The translations under genes were made by a program, and so were the position numbers. From contig NZ_BBJC02000003.1 of NCBI RefSeq assembly GCF_000739715.2, positions 16,889 through 80,888 on the forward strand: a stretch of 64,000 nt of DNA, given 5' to 3'. The notes under the pieces are model-generated. The model was given only the letters and a program-made list of their open reading frames with translations, searched no databases and was not told the origin of the DNA. The DNA comes from Falsirhodobacter sp. alg1. Its GTDB lineage: Bacteria; Pseudomonadota; Alphaproteobacteria; Rhodobacterales; Rhodobacteraceae. Below, piece after piece: positions 63,873-64,000 of this stretch (position 1 is its first letter; every line of letters begins with the position of its first letter).

Positions 63873-64000
63873 TCACTCCTTCGGCTGGAATGCAAGCGCA
63901 ACGCCATTGATGCAGTAACGAAGCCCTGTCGGCTGCGGACCGTCGGGGAATACATGGCCAAGGTGGGCCTGACAGGCTTCGCAATGCACCTCGATGCGTT
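63873..64000 (-). CDS. msrB: Peptide-methionine (R)-S-oxide reductase, C-terminal part
   Basis: The last 41 residues of a gene running off the right edge. On the minus strand they read [17 protein letters not shown] followed by [13 protein letters not shown] and a stop. HCEAC is a zinc-site Cxx[12 protein letters not shown] is the MsrB signature, and RYCIN contains the catalytic cysteine. The enzyme repairs oxidised methionine. The start and N-terminus lie outside the window. Confidence 0.9.
   Translation of the reverse strand, partial: RIEVHCEACQAHLGHVFPDGPQPTGLRYCINGVALAFQPKE

Noticed and set aside
1-64000. CRISPR array, insertion sequence, prophage, toxin-antitoxin or biosynthetic cluster
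   Set aside because: No regular direct repeats with spacers, transposase motifs, terminal repeats, phage proteins or paired small toxin genes were found when reading both strands.

Overview
The window is a dense, GC-rich stretch of core chromosome from an alphaproteobacterium, most likely order Rhodobacterales (Rhodobacteraceae/Paracoccaceae). The call rests on gene order: yceD-rpmF-plsX-fabH-ihfA-merR, lptF-lptG-lptD-surA-pdxA-rsmA, argS-SPOR-nagZ-scpA-scpB, yajC-secD-secF-DUF498 followed by prfA-prmC-DUF4167, a plant-type (class II) DAHP synthase and a pepA-holC pair. I see no insertion sequence, prophage, CRISPR array, toxin-antitoxin pair or defence island. No block looks compositionally foreign by eye.

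Left part (1-15.4 kb): a cytochrome bd oxidase operon cydA-cydB-cydX sits behind a perfect FNR-type box, followed without a visible terminator by a zinc alcohol dehydrogenase. Then come a Tat-exported CpdB-like nucleotidase, tRNA-Ser(GGA), a cold-shock protein, a Spx/ArsC-family reductase, a large membrane MHYT-PAS-GGDEF-EAL signalling protein, a DUF1499 protein and an RND pump with its membrane-fusion subunit.

Middle part (15.5-45 kb): an oligopeptide ABC importer (oppA-oppB-oppC and a fused OppDF ATPase); Tex, SSB, a lytic transglycosylase, SerS and a periplasmic Cu,Zn superoxide dismutase; the Sec accessory genes yajC-secD-secF; release factor 1 with its methylase PrmC; DUF4167; the lipopolysaccharide transport and outer-membrane biogenesis operon (LptF, LptG, LptD, SurA) running into pdxA and rsmA; and pepA, holC, an acetyltransferase, a retropepsin-like protease and an ABC-F ATPase.

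Right part (45-64 kb): class II DAHP synthase, DUF4177, a HisC-like aminotransferase, ValS, an ornithine-decarboxylase-family enzyme behind a structured leader, ArgS, a SPOR-domain protein, NagZ, condensin partners ScpA and ScpB, a small basic protein, a double-domain dCTP deaminase, tRNA-Pro(GGG), the MerR/IHF-alpha/FabH/PlsX/L32/YceD cluster, BamE and the C-terminal end of MsrB.

The genes are mostly housekeeping: envelope assembly, protein export, translation, respiration at low oxygen and peptide uptake. Genes within operons often overlap by ATGA, and four convergent pairs overlap through a palindromic double stop (TTAA or CTAG). The most interesting unexplained items are the folded leader before the decarboxylase, several strong hairpins without U-tracts in leaders and intergenic gaps, the low-complexity repeat in DUF4167, and a small basic protein attached to the scpAB operon. 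I found no convincing undescribed multi-gene system.
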